This document shows, one piece after another, positions 24,616 through 34,767 of a DNA stretch of 64,000 nucleotides. Position numbers and translations under genes: made by a program. Under the pieces are notes generated by a model. That model worked only from the letters and a program-made list of their open reading frames with translations, did not search any database and was not told the origin of the DNA. The stretch is from the NCBI GenBank assembly GCA_964408805.1, contig CAYPAV010000018.1, positions 40,409-104,408 on the forward strand, read 5' to 3'. The DNA comes from CAYPAV01 sp964408805 (GTDB lineage: Bacteria > Pseudomonadota > Alphaproteobacteria > UBA8366). Each line of letters begins with the position of its first letter. Position 1 is the stretch's first letter.

Positions 24616-26274
24616 TCAGATAATCCGCCGGAAGCTGTTGGTGATCGGATAGCGCCGCTCGCGGCCGAACGCACGGTGGGTGATCTTGACGCCGGGTGGT
24701 GCCTGGCGGCGCTTGTATTCGGCGAGATCGAGCATGTTCCAGATCCGCTGCACTGTGGCCGCGTCATGCCCGCGCGCCACGATCTCCGCGACACCCATCT
24801 CCTCCTCGATCAGGCATTCGAGGATGTCGTCGAGCCGGTCGTACGGCGGCAGGGAATCCTCATCCTTCTGATCCGGGCGGAGCTCGGCAGACGGCGGCTT
24901 GGTGATGATGCGTTCCGGCACCACCCGGCCCTCCGGCCCGAGATGGCCGGGCGATTTGTGCTGGTTGCGCCATCGGCAGAGATCGAAAACCGCGGTCTTG
25001 TAGACATCCTTCAGTACCGAATACCCACCGCACATATCGCCGTAGAGCGTCGCATAGCCGACCGACATCTCCGACTTGTTGCCGGTCGTCAGCAGCATGT
25101 AGCCGAGCTTGTTGGAGATCGCCATCAAGATGACTCCGCGGCTCCGGGCCTGGATGTTCTCCTCGGTCACGTCCTCCGCCGCATCCCCGAAGATCGGCGC
25201 CAGCATGTCGCCGAAGGCCTTCATCGAGGGCTCGATGCCGACGTCGTCGAGGGTAACTCCCAGCAGTTCCGCCGCCTCGGCGGCGTCCTCGAGACTCTCG
25301 GGGCTGGTGTAGGGCGACGGCATCATCACGCAGCGGACCCGATCGGTCCCCAACGCATCGACCGCCACCGCCGCCGTCAACGCCGAATCGACGCCGCCCG
25401 ACAGCCCGATCAAAACGCCCGGAAACCCGTTCTTGTCGACATAGTCCCGAAGCCCAAGGGTCATCGCCGAATAGACCGCCTCCAACCCTTCCGGCGGCGG
25501 GTGGCGTTCGCCTTCGGCGCAGGCCCAGACATCGTCGTCGCCGCGCCGCCACTTCGTCGTTACCAATGCCTCCCGCCAGGCCGGCGCTTGGACGGCCAGC
25601 GAATGATCGGTATTGAGGACGAAGGAGGCACCGTCGAAGACCAACTCGTCCTGGCCGCCCACCTGGTTGATATAGGCCAGCGGCAATCCGGTCTCGGTCA
25701 CCCGCGCCAAGGAGAGCTGAAGGCGCTGATCCGACTTCCGCCGGTCGTAGGGCGATCCGTTCGGCACCAGCAGAATTTCGGCCCCCGATTCGGCAAGGCA
25801 TTCGCACACGTCGGCGGTCCATATGTCCTCGCAGATCGGCACGCCGACGCGCACGCCGCGAAAATCGATCGGCCCCGGCATTGGGCCCGGCGCGAACACC
25901 CGAACCTCGTCGAAGACGCCGTAATTCGGTAGATCGTGCTTGAACCGACGCGCCGCAACCTTGCCCGCATCGAGCAACAGGGCGGCATTGTGGGTCCGTC
26001 CATCCTCGCGCCAGGGCGCCGTCAGCAGGACCGCCGGGCCGCCATCCGCCGTCTCGGCGGCAAGGGTCTCGACCCCGGCTTGGACCTTGTCGAGGAAGAA
26101 CGGTTTCAAGACCAGATCCTCCGGCGGATAGCCGGAGACGACCAGCTCCGCCGAGACGATCAGATCCGCCTCCGGCGCCGCCCCGCGCGCGGCGCGCAAC
26201 TTCTCGATATTTCCCTCGACATCGCCCACGATGGGATCGAGCTGAGCCAGCACTATCGTCAGTTCATCGGTCAT
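24616..26274 (-). CDS. nadE: glutamine-dependent NAD+ synthetase
   Basis: 552 residues in two domains: an N-terminal nitrilase-type glutaminase (Glu in [15 protein letters not shown], Lys in [15 protein letters not shown], Cys in VPICEDIW) and a C-terminal NAD synthetase with the P-loop [13 protein letters not shown] at about 290-305. Makes NAD+ from deamido-NAD+, using Gln as ammonia source through a tunnel. Start at MTDELTIV (26274); a longer frame to 26301 adds MPGRHIWVA. Lies close to nicotinate phosphoribosyltransferase and a sirtuin. Confidence 0.96.
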   Translation of the reverse strand: MTDELTIVLAQLDPIVGDVEGNIEKLRAARGAAPEADLIVSAELVVSGYPPEDLVLKPFFLDKVQAGVETLAAETADGGPAVLLTAPWREDGRTHNAALLLDAGKVAARRFKHDLPNYGVFDEVRVFAPGPMPGPIDFRGVRVGVPICEDIWTADVCECLAESGAEILLVPNGSPYDRRKSDQRLQLSLARVTETGLPLAYINQVGGQDELVFDGASFVLNTDHSLAVQAPAWREALVTTKWRRGDDDVWACAEGERHPPPEGLEAVYSAMTLGLRDYVDKNGFPGVLIGLSGGVDSALTAAVAVDALGTDRVRCVMMPSPYTSPESLEDAAEAAELLGVTLDDVGIEPSMKAFGDMLAPIFGDAAEDVTEENIQARSRGVILMAISNKLGYMLLTTGNKSEMSVGYATLYGDMCGGYSVLKDVYKTAVFDLCRWRNQHKSPGHLGPEGRVVPERIITKPPSAELRPDQKDEDSLPPYDRLDDILECLIEEEMGVAEIVARGHDAATVQRIWNMLDLAEYKRRQAPPGVKITHRAFGRERRYPITNSFRRII

Positions 26275-26452
26275 CGCTACCCATATATGACGGCCGGGCA
26301 CGCATGTCCGACCGAAATTCGCTTTCGAGATGGTGGCAAGGCTGCACCCAAAGGACTATTCTTCTTGGCAAATTAATCAACGCGGCGGCGTTCGCAAGGG
26401 CGATCTGTATCGGATCGCCGGGCCGAGCGGCAATGATCAGGGAAGACACCAC

Positions 26453-27286
26453 ATGTCGGAAGACGTTTTCAAGGAACCGGAATACGGGCCCGAAAAATTT
26501 CGGGCGATATTCCAACGCGGGATGGACATCGCCGGCAACCGCCTGCTGCAGCGGGCCGAGGGCGAGAGCGGCAATCTCTCGGTCGATGAATTGAGGGAAG
26601 AGTTGCTGGCCATCAAGGACAACCCCGACCCGGGCGCTCACGACTACTTCCAGGCCGCCTGGAAAGAGTGCAGCCAGGCGGTCGAGCATTTGCGCTGGGA
26701 CCGCGAGCGCCGCTACCCGTTCGAGCGGCTAATGGTCAACACCTTCATCCATCTCATGCCGCGCGGTGACCAGGTGCCGATCGTCGGGCAGCACCTGCCG
26801 CGCGGAATCATCCCGGGCTTCGTGATTGCGCTCGAACAAATGCTGGGCGAGGAGGTCGAGGAAAAATACCAGGAATTCTGCCGTGGCCTGGTGGCGCGCA
26901 TGAAAACCCAACTGGGCCCCGGCTTTAATTGGGAAGAGATTCACAACGATCCCCGGACCCATGACCTGGTCACCAAGGTCTTGGTCGAGATCGCCCATCA
27001 TTTCGTCGACATGCGAAAGCGGCGGCGCTGGATGACCGATCTCATTACCAGCCATATGGGGGCGCCGACGGCGGCCCAGGACGTACCGTTCGAGGATATG
27101 GAATGCCATCGCATGATCGCCGCAATGTACCAACCGCTCCGCGACGCGATGAACACCGAGGAGGGCGAGGCGCAGATCACCGAACGCTACGGCCGCGACA
27201 ATGCCCGCATGCTGCGCGCCGTCTTCGCCGAGATCACCCGTGACCACCGCGAACTCTCGCTCGGCCTCAACCGACCCGCGGGTTAG
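26453..27286 (+). CDS. conserved hypothetical protein
   Basis: 277 residues, soluble and mostly helical, beginning MSEDVFKEPEYGPEKFRAIF. No domain recognised. Notable features: a conserved-looking block HLMPRGDQVPIVGQHLPRGIIPGF in the middle (shown here in part: MPRGDQVPIVG), an acidic helical stretch EQMLGEEVEEKYQEF and a basic MRKRRRWM. The start has a ribosome site (GGGAAG) and follows an in-frame ATG at 26330 that I reject. It is divergent from nadE and convergent with the nicotinate phosphoribosyltransferase, 12 bp apart. Confidence 0.72.
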   Translation: MSEDVFKEPEYGPEKFRAIFQRGMDIAGNRLLQRAEGESGNLSVDELREELLAIKDNPDPGAHDYFQAAWKECSQAVEHLRWDRERRYPFERLMVNTFIHLMPRGDQVPIVGQHLPRGIIPGFVIALEQMLGEEVEEKYQEFCRGLVARMKTQLGPGFNWEEIHNDPRTHDLVTKVLVEIAHHFVDMRKRRRWMTDLITSHMGAPTAAQDVPFEDMECHRMIAAMYQPLRDAMNTEEGEAQITERYGRDNARMLRAVFAEITRDHRELSLGLNRPAG

Positions 27287-27298
27287 TGTAAATCCCGA

Positions 27299-28426
27299 TC
27301 AGTCTCCGCCTTGGCGGAGCAGGAATTCGCGGCCGACCTTGACGCGGGGACTGCCGTCGTATTCGACGATGTCGGCGGTGGCGTAGGTTTCGGTCCAGCG
27401 TTCCGGAAGGTAGCTGCCGGTGCCAATCACGTCGACCGGAGCGGCGCCAATCGCGAAAGCCTTGCACTTCGCCGGACTGAAACCGCTGGAGGCGACGATC
27501 TTGGCTTGGCCATATCCCGCCGCATCGAGCTTCTCGCGAAGATGCCAGACGGCGGCGACCGAAACACCGGGGCCGATCAAGTGGCGGAGTTCGTCTTCCG
27601 TACGGTAACCGCGAATGGCGTCCGGCACGTTCCGTTCCAAGACAGCATAGGAGGCGGCCGGATCGAGCCCCTCGCAGAACCGTCCGCCCGGCGTATCCAA
27701 CCGGAAGGCAAGCCGCCCCTCCGCCGCCATTTCGGAAAAACGCGCCGCGACCTCAAGCGAATCCGTCACCTCCTGGCCAAAATAATCAACCAGCACGGTG
27801 AGGTCGTCGTCGGGAAAGGTTTCGTGAAACATCTCGGCCGCCCGGCGGGTCGATCCTGCATAGCCGATCAGAGCGTGCGGCATAGTGCCGAGGCCCTTCT
27901 CCCGCCCGAAGTAATGCGCGGTGGCGTCGGTCGCGTTGCCGATGAAGCCGACCGCTCCCCCCTTCTCCTGCGCCCGGCGCGAGCCGACCGCGGCGCCGTA
28001 GGCCATCTGTTCCGCCATCTCGTGGCCGGCGCAGTGGCGCGCATCCATGGCGAGGAAGCCAACCTTCGGCAGGTCCATGCACATCGCATGGGCGTTCCAG
28101 GCGGCGACGGACGGCGGCCCGATCTTCTGCAAGAGTGCCGTTTCCAGATCGACGAGCTGGGTGAACAGGCCGGCCACGTACATGATCGGCTCGCCCGCGC
28201 CGACCCATCGGCCTTCCCGGTGGATCAAGTCAATCTCGAAGGCGACGCCGCGTTCGGCGGCGACTTGCTCTAGCCATTCGATCGCAAGACGAGGCGCCGA
28301 GACCACGGGACGGCGCATGAAGACGGCATAGCTGACGCGGGCGTCGCCGTTGGCCTCCACCGTGCGTTTGGTACGGTTGAAATAGGCGTCGGCCCAGCGC
28401 CGAATATCCTCGGACGAATCCGACAT
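27299..28426 (-). CDS. pncB: nicotinate phosphoribosyltransferase
   Basis: 375 residues of the NAPRTase/NadC-like type II phosphoribosyltransferase fold. Recognised from the overall pattern: GAGEPIMYVAGLFTQLVDLET, the STRRAAEMFHE loop, LVDYFGQEV and DTPGGRFCEGLD around the PRPP/nicotinate site, and KIVASSGFSP near the C-terminus. It converts nicotinate and PRPP to nicotinate mononucleotide in NAD salvage. The gene begins 4 bp after the DAHP synthase stop on the same strand. It is somewhat short for PncB (usually about 400), so a related phosphoribosyltransferase is possible. Confidence 0.82.
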   Translation of the reverse strand: MSDSSEDIRRWADAYFNRTKRTVEANGDARVSYAVFMRRPVVSAPRLAIEWLEQVAAERGVAFEIDLIHREGRWVGAGEPIMYVAGLFTQLVDLETALLQKIGPPSVAAWNAHAMCMDLPKVGFLAMDARHCAGHEMAEQMAYGAAVGSRRAQEKGGAVGFIGNATDATAHYFGREKGLGTMPHALIGYAGSTRRAAEMFHETFPDDDLTVLVDYFGQEVTDSLEVAARFSEMAAEGRLAFRLDTPGGRFCEGLDPAASYAVLERNVPDAIRGYRTEDELRHLIGPGVSVAAVWHLREKLDAAGYGQAKIVASSGFSPAKCKAFAIGAAPVDVIGTGSYLPERWTETYATADIVEYDGSPRVKVGREFLLRQGGD

Positions 28427-28430
28427 CGCC

Positions 28431-29816
28431 TTATCCCGTGGCGGCGGCCACCTGCGCCAGACCGCCGTTCCGCCGGCCCTTCAGCGAATCCGCCAGAAGG
28501 AAGGCGAGTTCGAGCGACTGGCTGGCGTTGAGACGTGGGTCGCAATGGGTGTGGTAGCGAAGCGAAAGCGAATCGTCGCTGATCGCCTGCGCGCCGCCGA
28601 TACACTCGGTCACGTCCTGTCCCGTCATCTCGAAATGGACGCCGCCGGCATGCGTGCCTTCCGCCTTGTGCACATCGAAGAAGCCGCGAACCTCCGTCAG
28701 GATTTGATCGAACGGACGGGTCTTGTAGCCGCTCGCCGCCTTGATCGTGTTGCCGTGCATGGGATCGCAGGACCACACGACTTTCCGGCCCTCGCGCTCG
28801 ACGGCGCGGATCAGGGGCGGCAATTTCTCGCTCACCTGCTCGTGCCCCATGCGGGCGATCAGGGTCAGACGTCCGGCCTCGTTGGCCGGGTTCAGGATAT
28901 CGATCAGCCGCAACAGTTCGTTCGGATCGAGTGTCGGCCCGCATTTGATGCCGATCGGATTGTTGACCCCGCGCAAGAACTCCACATGACCGCCATCCGG
29001 CTGGCGGGTACGGTCGCCGATCCAGAGCATATGTGCCGAGCAATCGTACCAATCCCCGGTTAAACTGTCCTCGCGGGTTAAGGCTTCCTCGTACCACAGC
29101 AATAGCGCTTCGTGACTGGTATAGAACTCGGTCTCACGCACCTGGGGGACAACCTCGGCGGTGATGCCGCAGGCTTCCATGAAATCGAGGGTCTCGCCGA
29201 TGCGCTGGGCGAGCTCGGCATATTGGTCGCCTTCGGGGCTGTCGCCGACGAAATCGAGGGTCCAGCGATGCACCTGATGCAGATCGGCAAACCCGCCCTG
29301 GGCGAAGGCGCGCAACAGGTTGAGCGTCGCCGCGGACTGGTTGTAGGCCTGGTTCATGCGGTTTGGATCGGGTTCGCGCGCGCTCTTGTCGAATTCGATC
29401 CCATTGACGATATCGCCCCGGTAGCTCGGCAATTCGACACCATCCAGCGATTCCGTCGGCGCCGAGCGCGGCTTCGCGAACTGGCCCGCCATGCGGCCGA
29501 CCTTGATCACCGGGCAGGAAGCCGCGAAGGTCAGCACGATGGCCATCTGCAACAGAACCTTGAAGGTGTCGCGGATATTGTTGGCATTGAATTCGGCGAA
29601 GCTCTCGGCGCAATCGCCGCCTTGCAGCAGGAAGGCGTGCCCCTCGGCCACACGGGCCAGTTGGTCTTTCAATTTGCGCGCCTCGCCGGCGAATACCAGC
29701 GGCGGCTGCGCCCGGAGGATGTCCTCCGCGGCGGTCAATTTCGCGGTGTCGGTAAATTCCGGCACCTGCAGAATCGGCATGCCGCGCCAGGATTTCGGCG
29801 TCCAATTCCGTGCCAT
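28431..29816 (-). CDS. class II 3-deoxy-7-phosphoheptulonate (DAHP) synthase
   Basis: 461 residues of plant/microbial type II DAHP synthase. Motifs: [17 protein letters not shown], the metal Cys in [11 protein letters not shown], the substrate loop [10 protein letters not shown], then [14 protein letters not shown] with the metal His, and [20 protein letters not shown] at the C-terminus. It condenses PEP and erythrose-4-phosphate, the first step of the shikimate pathway. It starts [10 protein letters not shown] and is divergent from the sirtuin gene across 167 bp. Confidence 0.96.
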   Translation of the reverse strand: MARNWTPKSWRGMPILQVPEFTDTAKLTAAEDILRAQPPLVFAGEARKLKDQLARVAEGHAFLLQGGDCAESFAEFNANNIRDTFKVLLQMAIVLTFAASCPVIKVGRMAGQFAKPRSAPTESLDGVELPSYRGDIVNGIEFDKSAREPDPNRMNQAYNQSAATLNLLRAFAQGGFADLHQVHRWTLDFVGDSPEGDQYAELAQRIGETLDFMEACGITAEVVPQVRETEFYTSHEALLLWYEEALTREDSLTGDWYDCSAHMLWIGDRTRQPDGGHVEFLRGVNNPIGIKCGPTLDPNELLRLIDILNPANEAGRLTLIARMGHEQVSEKLPPLIRAVEREGRKVVWSCDPMHGNTIKAASGYKTRPFDQILTEVRGFFDVHKAEGTHAGGVHFEMTGQDVTECIGGAQAISDDSLSLRYHTHCDPRLNASQSLELAFLLADSLKGRRNGGLAQVAAATG

Positions 29817-29983
29817 AATGCGCCTCTTTTATTGTCCCGCGGGCCCGTTGCCCGCCGAGTCGCGTAGATTTACGCGCAATCGCGACCCAGTGCCAGAACT
29901 AATGTAAAACGTCCGAAGTCGAGACTTGTCGGGGAAAGCGGACCGTGCTTCGCTTGCCCACGACCATCGCGGGAGAGGAGGCC

Positions 29984-30730
29984 ATGTCGTTCGAGAAACT
30001 CCGGGAAATGATCGAAACATGCGAGCGCGCCGTCGTCTTCACCGGGGCCGGCATCAGCACCGAATCCGGGATCCCGGACTTCCGCAGCCCCGGCGGTGTC
30101 TGGGACCGCTACAAGCCGGTCTATTTTCAGGATTTCATGGACTCGGAGGAGATGCGGCGAGAGACCTGGCGGCGCAAGATCGAGACCGACAAGTCGATCA
30201 CGAAGGCGGAGCCGAACCGCGGACACCGCGCGGTCGAGAGGCTGGTTCGCACCGGCAAGGTTTCCGCCGTCATCACCCAGAATATAGACGGGCTGCACCA
30301 GGCGTCCGGGGTGCCGGACGAGAAGGTGATCGAGCTGCATGGAAATTCGACCTACGCGACCTGCCTCGACTGCGGCGAGCGCCATGAACTGCCGGAAATC
30401 CTCCAGCCCTTCGCCACCGACGAAACCCTGCCGAAATGCAAGAACTGCGGCAGCCCCTACGTCAAGACGGCGACGATCTCGTTCGGCCAGGCGATGCCCG
30501 AAGACGCCATGCGGGCGGCCGAGATCGAGACCCTGGCCTGCGACCTCTTCCTGGCCATGGGGTCCTCGCTGGTCGTCTACCCGGCGGCGGGCTTTCCAAT
30601 GGCGGCGAAACGAAACGGGGCCCGCTTCGTCATCCTGAACCGGGAGCCGACCGACCAGGACGGTTTCGCCGACCTCGTCATCAACGACGAGATCGGCCCC
30701 ATCCTGGGCGACGCGGTGAACGTGAATTAG
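29984..30730 (+). CDS. cobB: NAD-dependent protein deacylase (Sir2/CobB-type sirtuin)
   Basis: 248 residues. Sirtuin motifs in order: GAGISTESGIPDFRSPGG (NAD binding), TQNIDGLH, the catalytic His in ELHGN, two CxxC zinc pairs (CLDCGERHE and CKNCGSPY), and AMGSSLVVYPAAGFP. Removes acetyl or other acyl groups from Lys, releasing nicotinamide. The start at 29984 has GAGAGGAGG just upstream; an in-frame ATG at 29945 is rejected. Overlaps the convergent sulfotransferase stop by 4 bp. Confidence 0.95.
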   Translation: MSFEKLREMIETCERAVVFTGAGISTESGIPDFRSPGGVWDRYKPVYFQDFMDSEEMRRETWRRKIETDKSITKAEPNRGHRAVERLVRTGKVSAVITQNIDGLHQASGVPDEKVIELHGNSTYATCLDCGERHELPEILQPFATDETLPKCKNCGSPYVKTATISFGQAMPEDAMRAAEIETLACDLFLAMGSSLVVYPAAGFPMAAKRNGARFVILNREPTDQDGFADLVINDEIGPILGDAVNVN

Positions 30731-31365
30731 GCGCTTTTCGCCCGCTCGCGAGCGATCCGTTGAAATTCCTCGGTCGTGTTCCGGCGAGGAAATGGCTCCT
30801 CCGGTACGGGGACACCGAGATGCGCGCAGAGCGGGGCCCAACCCTCCTTCACGTCGAAGGTCAATAGCCGCTCGGGCGCGATGGTCGCCTGTACCTCCTT
30901 GATGTGCGCTTCGAAGACGGCGCAGGCATGGGCCTTGTCTTCGATTCTGCCGTCGAATGTCTGATTGACGATAATCTCATATGCCATTTTCATGCGATCC
31001 CGCGCCAGGCCGGGCGGTTCATCGGCATGGGAACTCATGCGCGGATAGATCGTCGCGTGAATGCTCCGGAACCAGTCCTCGGCGGGCCGAACCGACAGGA
31101 GAACCTTGGCGTCGGCGAAATGCGCGGCGATCTCGCGCCAATAGCGCGCCGAGGGCCAATCGACGGCGGCGCCATATTCAGCGAAAACCTCGTCCCAATC
31201 CGGCATCTCGCCGCGCTCCGCCGCCTGCCAAAAGGGCAACTGGCCCTCATTTACTCGCAATTCGAGCATGTGATGGCAGGGACCGAAACCCAGCATCTCC
31301 AGCGCCGCCTTCAACGACAAGGTGCCGGTCCTGCCGAATCCCGTACCGACAACTTGCAACGTCAT
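30727..31365 (-). CDS. sulfotransferase-family protein
   Basis: 212 residues. The PAPS 5'-phosphosulfate loop is GTGFGRTGTLSLKAALE at the N-terminus; a 3'-phosphate-type region RPAEDWFRSIH follows around residue 100. This single-domain form is common in alphaproteobacteria and its substrate is unknown. Start at MTLQVVGTG (31365), overlapping the upstream hydrolase stop as ATGA, so the two are translationally coupled. Confidence 0.85.
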   Translation of the reverse strand: MTLQVVGTGFGRTGTLSLKAALEMLGFGPCHHMLELRVNEGQLPFWQAAERGEMPDWDEVFAEYGAAVDWPSARYWREIAAHFADAKVLLSVRPAEDWFRSIHATIYPRMSSHADEPPGLARDRMKMAYEIIVNQTFDGRIEDKAHACAVFEAHIKEVQATIAPERLLTFDVKEGWAPLCAHLGVPVPEEPFPRRNTTEEFQRIARERAKSA

Positions 31366-32471
31366 ACGTCTTCTCCTTGTCCGCTCGACCTCGACCCCAG
31401 GAACCAATCCAAAATGAGGGGGTTCTCTTCCCGAGGATAGGTATGCGAAAGATCGGTGATCTCGCGATAGATGATCTCCGCGCCGGCGGCCCCGAGGATC
31501 TCATGCGCCGTTCGCGCCACCTCAACGTCGAACATCCAGTCGAGCGACCCATGGGTGAGATAGATCGGCAGGCCCGCGACCCTCGGCCTTTCGATCATCT
31601 CCAGCATCATTGGATGAAAGCTGGCTGAAATCGGCGCCAGATGACTGAAGGGAGAGTCGCCGGCCAGGCCACTGACATAGGCGAAGGTACCGCCGTCGCT
31701 CATCCCCGTCAGCAGCAATCGGTCGGAATCGAGCCGCCAGTCGGCGCCGACCCGTGCCAAGATCCGGACGATATTTTCGCTGTCGATCTCGGGCGCCATC
31801 AGCGACCAGGTATCGCCGATCGCGGTCGGGCTGATCAGGATGGCGCCCCGGCTTCGCGCCGTGGACAGCCAAGTCCACAAAAAGCCCCAGCCGTGCCCCG
31901 CCCCGCCGTGTAATGCCACGATCACCGGATGTGTCGCCGCCGGATCGCAATCCTCCGGAACGTAGAGCGAGTAACCGCCCCGGCTACCGCGCGCGTTCTC
32001 GACATGACTGACGCCGGCACCCGGCGGCCCGTCGCCGGCCGCGCGCAGGGCCTCAAGGCGGGCTTCATCGTCGCGGGAATCGGGATCCAGGAAGAACCGG
32101 TTGAGCGCCGTCGACTCCTTGGCGAAGGGATATAGGGCGTCCAGGGCGCGCGGAAGATAGCGAAGCGCGCGATACGCCGCCAAAACGCCCTCGGCCTGGA
32201 GCGCCTCCAGCGCGAACCCCTCGATCACGCGCATAACCGCGGCCGCCGCCGTATCGACCGCTTGGACGAGCTCTCCGGACCCCGTGGAGGCGGCATCAAA
32301 TTCGCCAAGTGCCGCTTGCAGCGTCGGTGCCGTCGCGGCGACATGTTCGGCAATCTGCTCGAGGCGCGCTGGATGAAGATAGCGCCCGGCGGAGTGCAAC
32401 GTCTCCAAAGCGCCGATCAGCGCCGGCGCCACCTCCGCCAGGGGATCGCCGGGCGCCGTCTCAATCGACAT
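31362..32471 (-). CDS. LpqC/PHB-depolymerase-like esterase with helical N-terminal extension
   Basis: About 369 residues. The first ~170 residues are helical and rich in Ala and Leu with no known domain; the remainder is an alpha/beta hydrolase: VIVALHGGAGHGWGF (oxyanion region), nucleophile elbow TGMSDGGTFAYV, and a C-terminal His in ITDLSHTYPREEN. LpqC-type esterases cleave hydroxyalkanoate or feruloyl-type esters. Start MSIETAPGDP (32471) overlaps the LLM stop by 11 bp; the longer frame to 32591 is a shadow of that gene. Part of the CaiB-LLM-esterase-sulfotransferase run. Confidence 0.82.
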   Translation of the reverse strand: MSIETAPGDPLAEVAPALIGALETLHSAGRYLHPARLEQIAEHVAATAPTLQAALGEFDAASTGSGELVQAVDTAAAAVMRVIEGFALEALQAEGVLAAYRALRYLPRALDALYPFAKESTALNRFFLDPDSRDDEARLEALRAAGDGPPGAGVSHVENARGSRGGYSLYVPEDCDPAATHPVIVALHGGAGHGWGFLWTWLSTARSRGAILISPTAIGDTWSLMAPEIDSENIVRILARVGADWRLDSDRLLLTGMSDGGTFAYVSGLAGDSPFSHLAPISASFHPMMLEMIERPRVAGLPIYLTHGSLDWMFDVEVARTAHEILGAAGAEIIYREITDLSHTYPREENPLILDWFLGSRSSGQGEDV

Positions 32472-33498
32472 CCGCCACCAAATCCATGGCCTGTTCCAGA
32501 AGTTCGATCCGCGCCGCGCCCGCGGCCGCCGCCTCCAAGCGCAGACCGATCGTGGTGACGCCGCTTTTCTTGTAGACCCGAAAGCGGTCACGGATCATGT
32601 CCGGCGTGCCGACGGCGCCGAATTGCGTCACCATCTCGTCGGGCACCCGCTTCGCAGCTTCCTGCCGCTTTCCGTCGATCCAAAGCCGCTGGATCGCCTT
32701 TGCGTCGTCGACGAAGCCGGCGCGCTGGAAGGCGTCGTTGTAGAAATTGGTATTGGCCGAACCCATCGCCCCCATGCTGAAGGCGACGCTTGGTTTCCGG
32801 GAGGTGATCAGTTCCTCGACATTGTCTCCGATCGCGACCGAACAGGCGGCGTGTAGATCGATCGCGTCCAGGGTCCGCCCCGCCCCTTCGGCACCCTTTC
32901 GAATATGCGCGAAATGGGCCTCGGCATGATCGGGCGAGAACGAGGTACCGAGCCAGCCATCGGCGGCGGCCCCGGTGTATTCGAGCGACTTCGGCGCCAG
33001 GGTCGCGAGGTAAATCGGGATCTCGGCCGGGGCATGGTCGAGCCGGATCGCCTTCCCCTCGCCGCCGGGCCGCGGCAGATGGTGATAGCGTCCTTCATAG
33101 GCGATCTTCTCGCCCCGAAAGGCCATGCGGACGATCTCGACCGTCTCGCGGAGCCGGCTGAGCGGCGCCTTATAGGCTGCGCCATGCAGACCCTCGACGA
33201 CCTGGGGGCCGCTGACCCCAAGGCCCAGCATGAACCGGCCGCCCGAGATCTTATTGAGCGAAAGTGCGGTCATCGCGGTCATCGAGGGTGCCCTGGCACT
33301 GATCTGCATGATCCCGGTGCCGAGGCGAATGCGACTCGTCTGGCCCGCGAGGTAGGCCAGCGACGTCACCGCGTCGGTGCCCCAGGCCTCGGCCGACCAG
33401 ACCTCGGTCACGCCGAGGCGCTCGGCCGCCTTGACGTACTCGATGGTATCCTCAAACCCGGCCTGCCCGTAGGCACCGAGAGAGATCGACGTTTTCAT
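32461..33498 (-). CDS. LLM-class flavin-dependent oxidoreductase
   Basis: 345 residues of the bacterial luciferase-like TIM barrel. Typical blocks: EYVKAAERLGVTEVWSAEAW, SRIRLGTGIMQISARAPSMTAM, GGRFMLGLGVSGPQVVEG and PIYLATLAPKSLEYTG. Such enzymes use FMNH2 or F420. The DGWLGTSFSPDH region and the absence of a partner reductase leave the cofactor open. 39 bp downstream of the CaiB-type transferase, so it probably acts on a CoA ester or its product. Confidence 0.88.
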   Translation of the reverse strand: MKTSISLGAYGQAGFEDTIEYVKAAERLGVTEVWSAEAWGTDAVTSLAYLAGQTSRIRLGTGIMQISARAPSMTAMTALSLNKISGGRFMLGLGVSGPQVVEGLHGAAYKAPLSRLRETVEIVRMAFRGEKIAYEGRYHHLPRPGGEGKAIRLDHAPAEIPIYLATLAPKSLEYTGAAADGWLGTSFSPDHAEAHFAHIRKGAEGAGRTLDAIDLHAACSVAIGDNVEELITSRKPSVAFSMGAMGSANTNFYNDAFQRAGFVDDAKAIQRLWIDGKRQEAAKRVPDEMVTQFGAVGTPDMIRDRFRVYKKSGVTTIGLRLEAAAAGAARIELLEQAMDLVADVD

Positions 33499-33537
33499 GA
33501 TTCCGTTCTCCGCCTTATCCGTCCCGGACCCTAGAAT

Positions 33538-34767
33538 CTATACCACGCCGCGATCGCGCAGCTTGGCCAATTCATCCGCCTCCAGTCCCAGAAGGCGTCC
33601 GAGAACATCCTCGTTGTGCTTTCCCAGCGTGGGCGCGCCGGCGAGTTCAGGCAACGGGCCGCCCGAAAAGACGATCGGGAAGCCCGAGACCACGCCCGAC
33701 TCGAACGGCGTGTCGATGTCGGCGTGACGGAGCGGCTTCAAGGTGCCCCGATCCCGGAAATGGTCGTCCGCGAGGACCTCCTTCAATGTCCGCACCGGGG
33801 CGACGGGGATATCGACGGCCTCCAAATTCGCCACCACTTCGGCGGCGGTGAATGTTTGGAAGCGCTCTTGAAGCGCCGCGCGCAAGTCAACGAGATTTTC
33901 GGTCCGGGTTTGCCGCGACTCGAACCGCGGATCGACAAGCAGGCCCTCGGCACCCAGCCCCTTGCAGAGCCGGCTCCACCGTTCGTCCGTCCCGACCGTG
34001 ATGATGACATTGCCGTCCTTCACCCGGTAGACGCCGGTCGGGTCGGTACGACTGTTGTTGCCGGCGCGAAGCGGCAGGCCCTGGGCCAAGGCCTCTTCCA
34101 GCGGCTCCATGAACATCATGGTCGCCAAGGTGTCGACCATCGAGGCGTCGAGATACTGTCCCTCCCCCGTCTGTTCCCGGTGACGGAGTGCCGCCAGGAT
34201 CGAATAGGCGGCATAAAGGGGAGTCGCCAGATCGCTGACGAAGATGCCGACGCGCGTCGGCGGTCCGTCGGGATCGCCATTGACGTCCATCAACCCGGCC
34301 ATCGCCTGGATCTGATGGTCATGGGCCGGGTTCGCGGCATAGGGGCCGGCCTGGCCATAGCCCGAGATCGAGCAGTAGACGATGCCCGGATTGACCGCCG
34401 ATACCTCGTCATAGTCGAGCCCGAGGCGGCGCATCGATCCCGGCGAGAGATTCTCGATGACGACATCCGCCTCCTTGGCCAACTCCAAGAATAGGCGGCG
34501 GCCTTCCGGATCCTTCAGATTGAGGGTGACGCTTTTCACGCCTTGGGTCCGCTTCATGAATCGGGTTGAGATATCGGTCTCGGTCTGCCGCGTCTGGTTC
34601 ACGCCCTCGGGGCCCGCGAAGGGGCCCATGCCCCGCACCGTATCGCCCGCACCCGGCACTTCGATCTTGATGACCTCGGCGCCGAAGCGCGCCAGCGACA
34701 TGCTAAGAAACGGTCCCGCCAAAAACACCGTCACCGCCAGCACACGAATGTCGTTGAGTGGTTGCAC
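33538..34767 (-). CDS. CaiB/BaiF-family (class III) CoA transferase
   Basis: 409 residues. Starts with the family pattern LNDIRVLAVTVFLAGPFLSM and IKIEVPGAGDTVRG; VTLNLKDPEGRRLFLELAKE and the catalytic Asp in YLDASMVDTLATMM at about 210 follow; SISGYGQAGPYA is another family block. Moves CoA between carboxylic acids. First gene of the minus-strand run to the sulfotransferase. Confidence 0.93.
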   Translation of the reverse strand: MQPLNDIRVLAVTVFLAGPFLSMSLARFGAEVIKIEVPGAGDTVRGMGPFAGPEGVNQTRQTETDISTRFMKRTQGVKSVTLNLKDPEGRRLFLELAKEADVVIENLSPGSMRRLGLDYDEVSAVNPGIVYCSISGYGQAGPYAANPAHDHQIQAMAGLMDVNGDPDGPPTRVGIFVSDLATPLYAAYSILAALRHREQTGEGQYLDASMVDTLATMMFMEPLEEALAQGLPLRAGNNSRTDPTGVYRVKDGNVIITVGTDERWSRLCKGLGAEGLLVDPRFESRQTRTENLVDLRAALQERFQTFTAAEVVANLEAVDIPVAPVRTLKEVLADDHFRDRGTLKPLRHADIDTPFESGVVSGFPIVFSGGPLPELAGAPTLGKHNEDVLGRLLGLEADELAKLRDRGVV

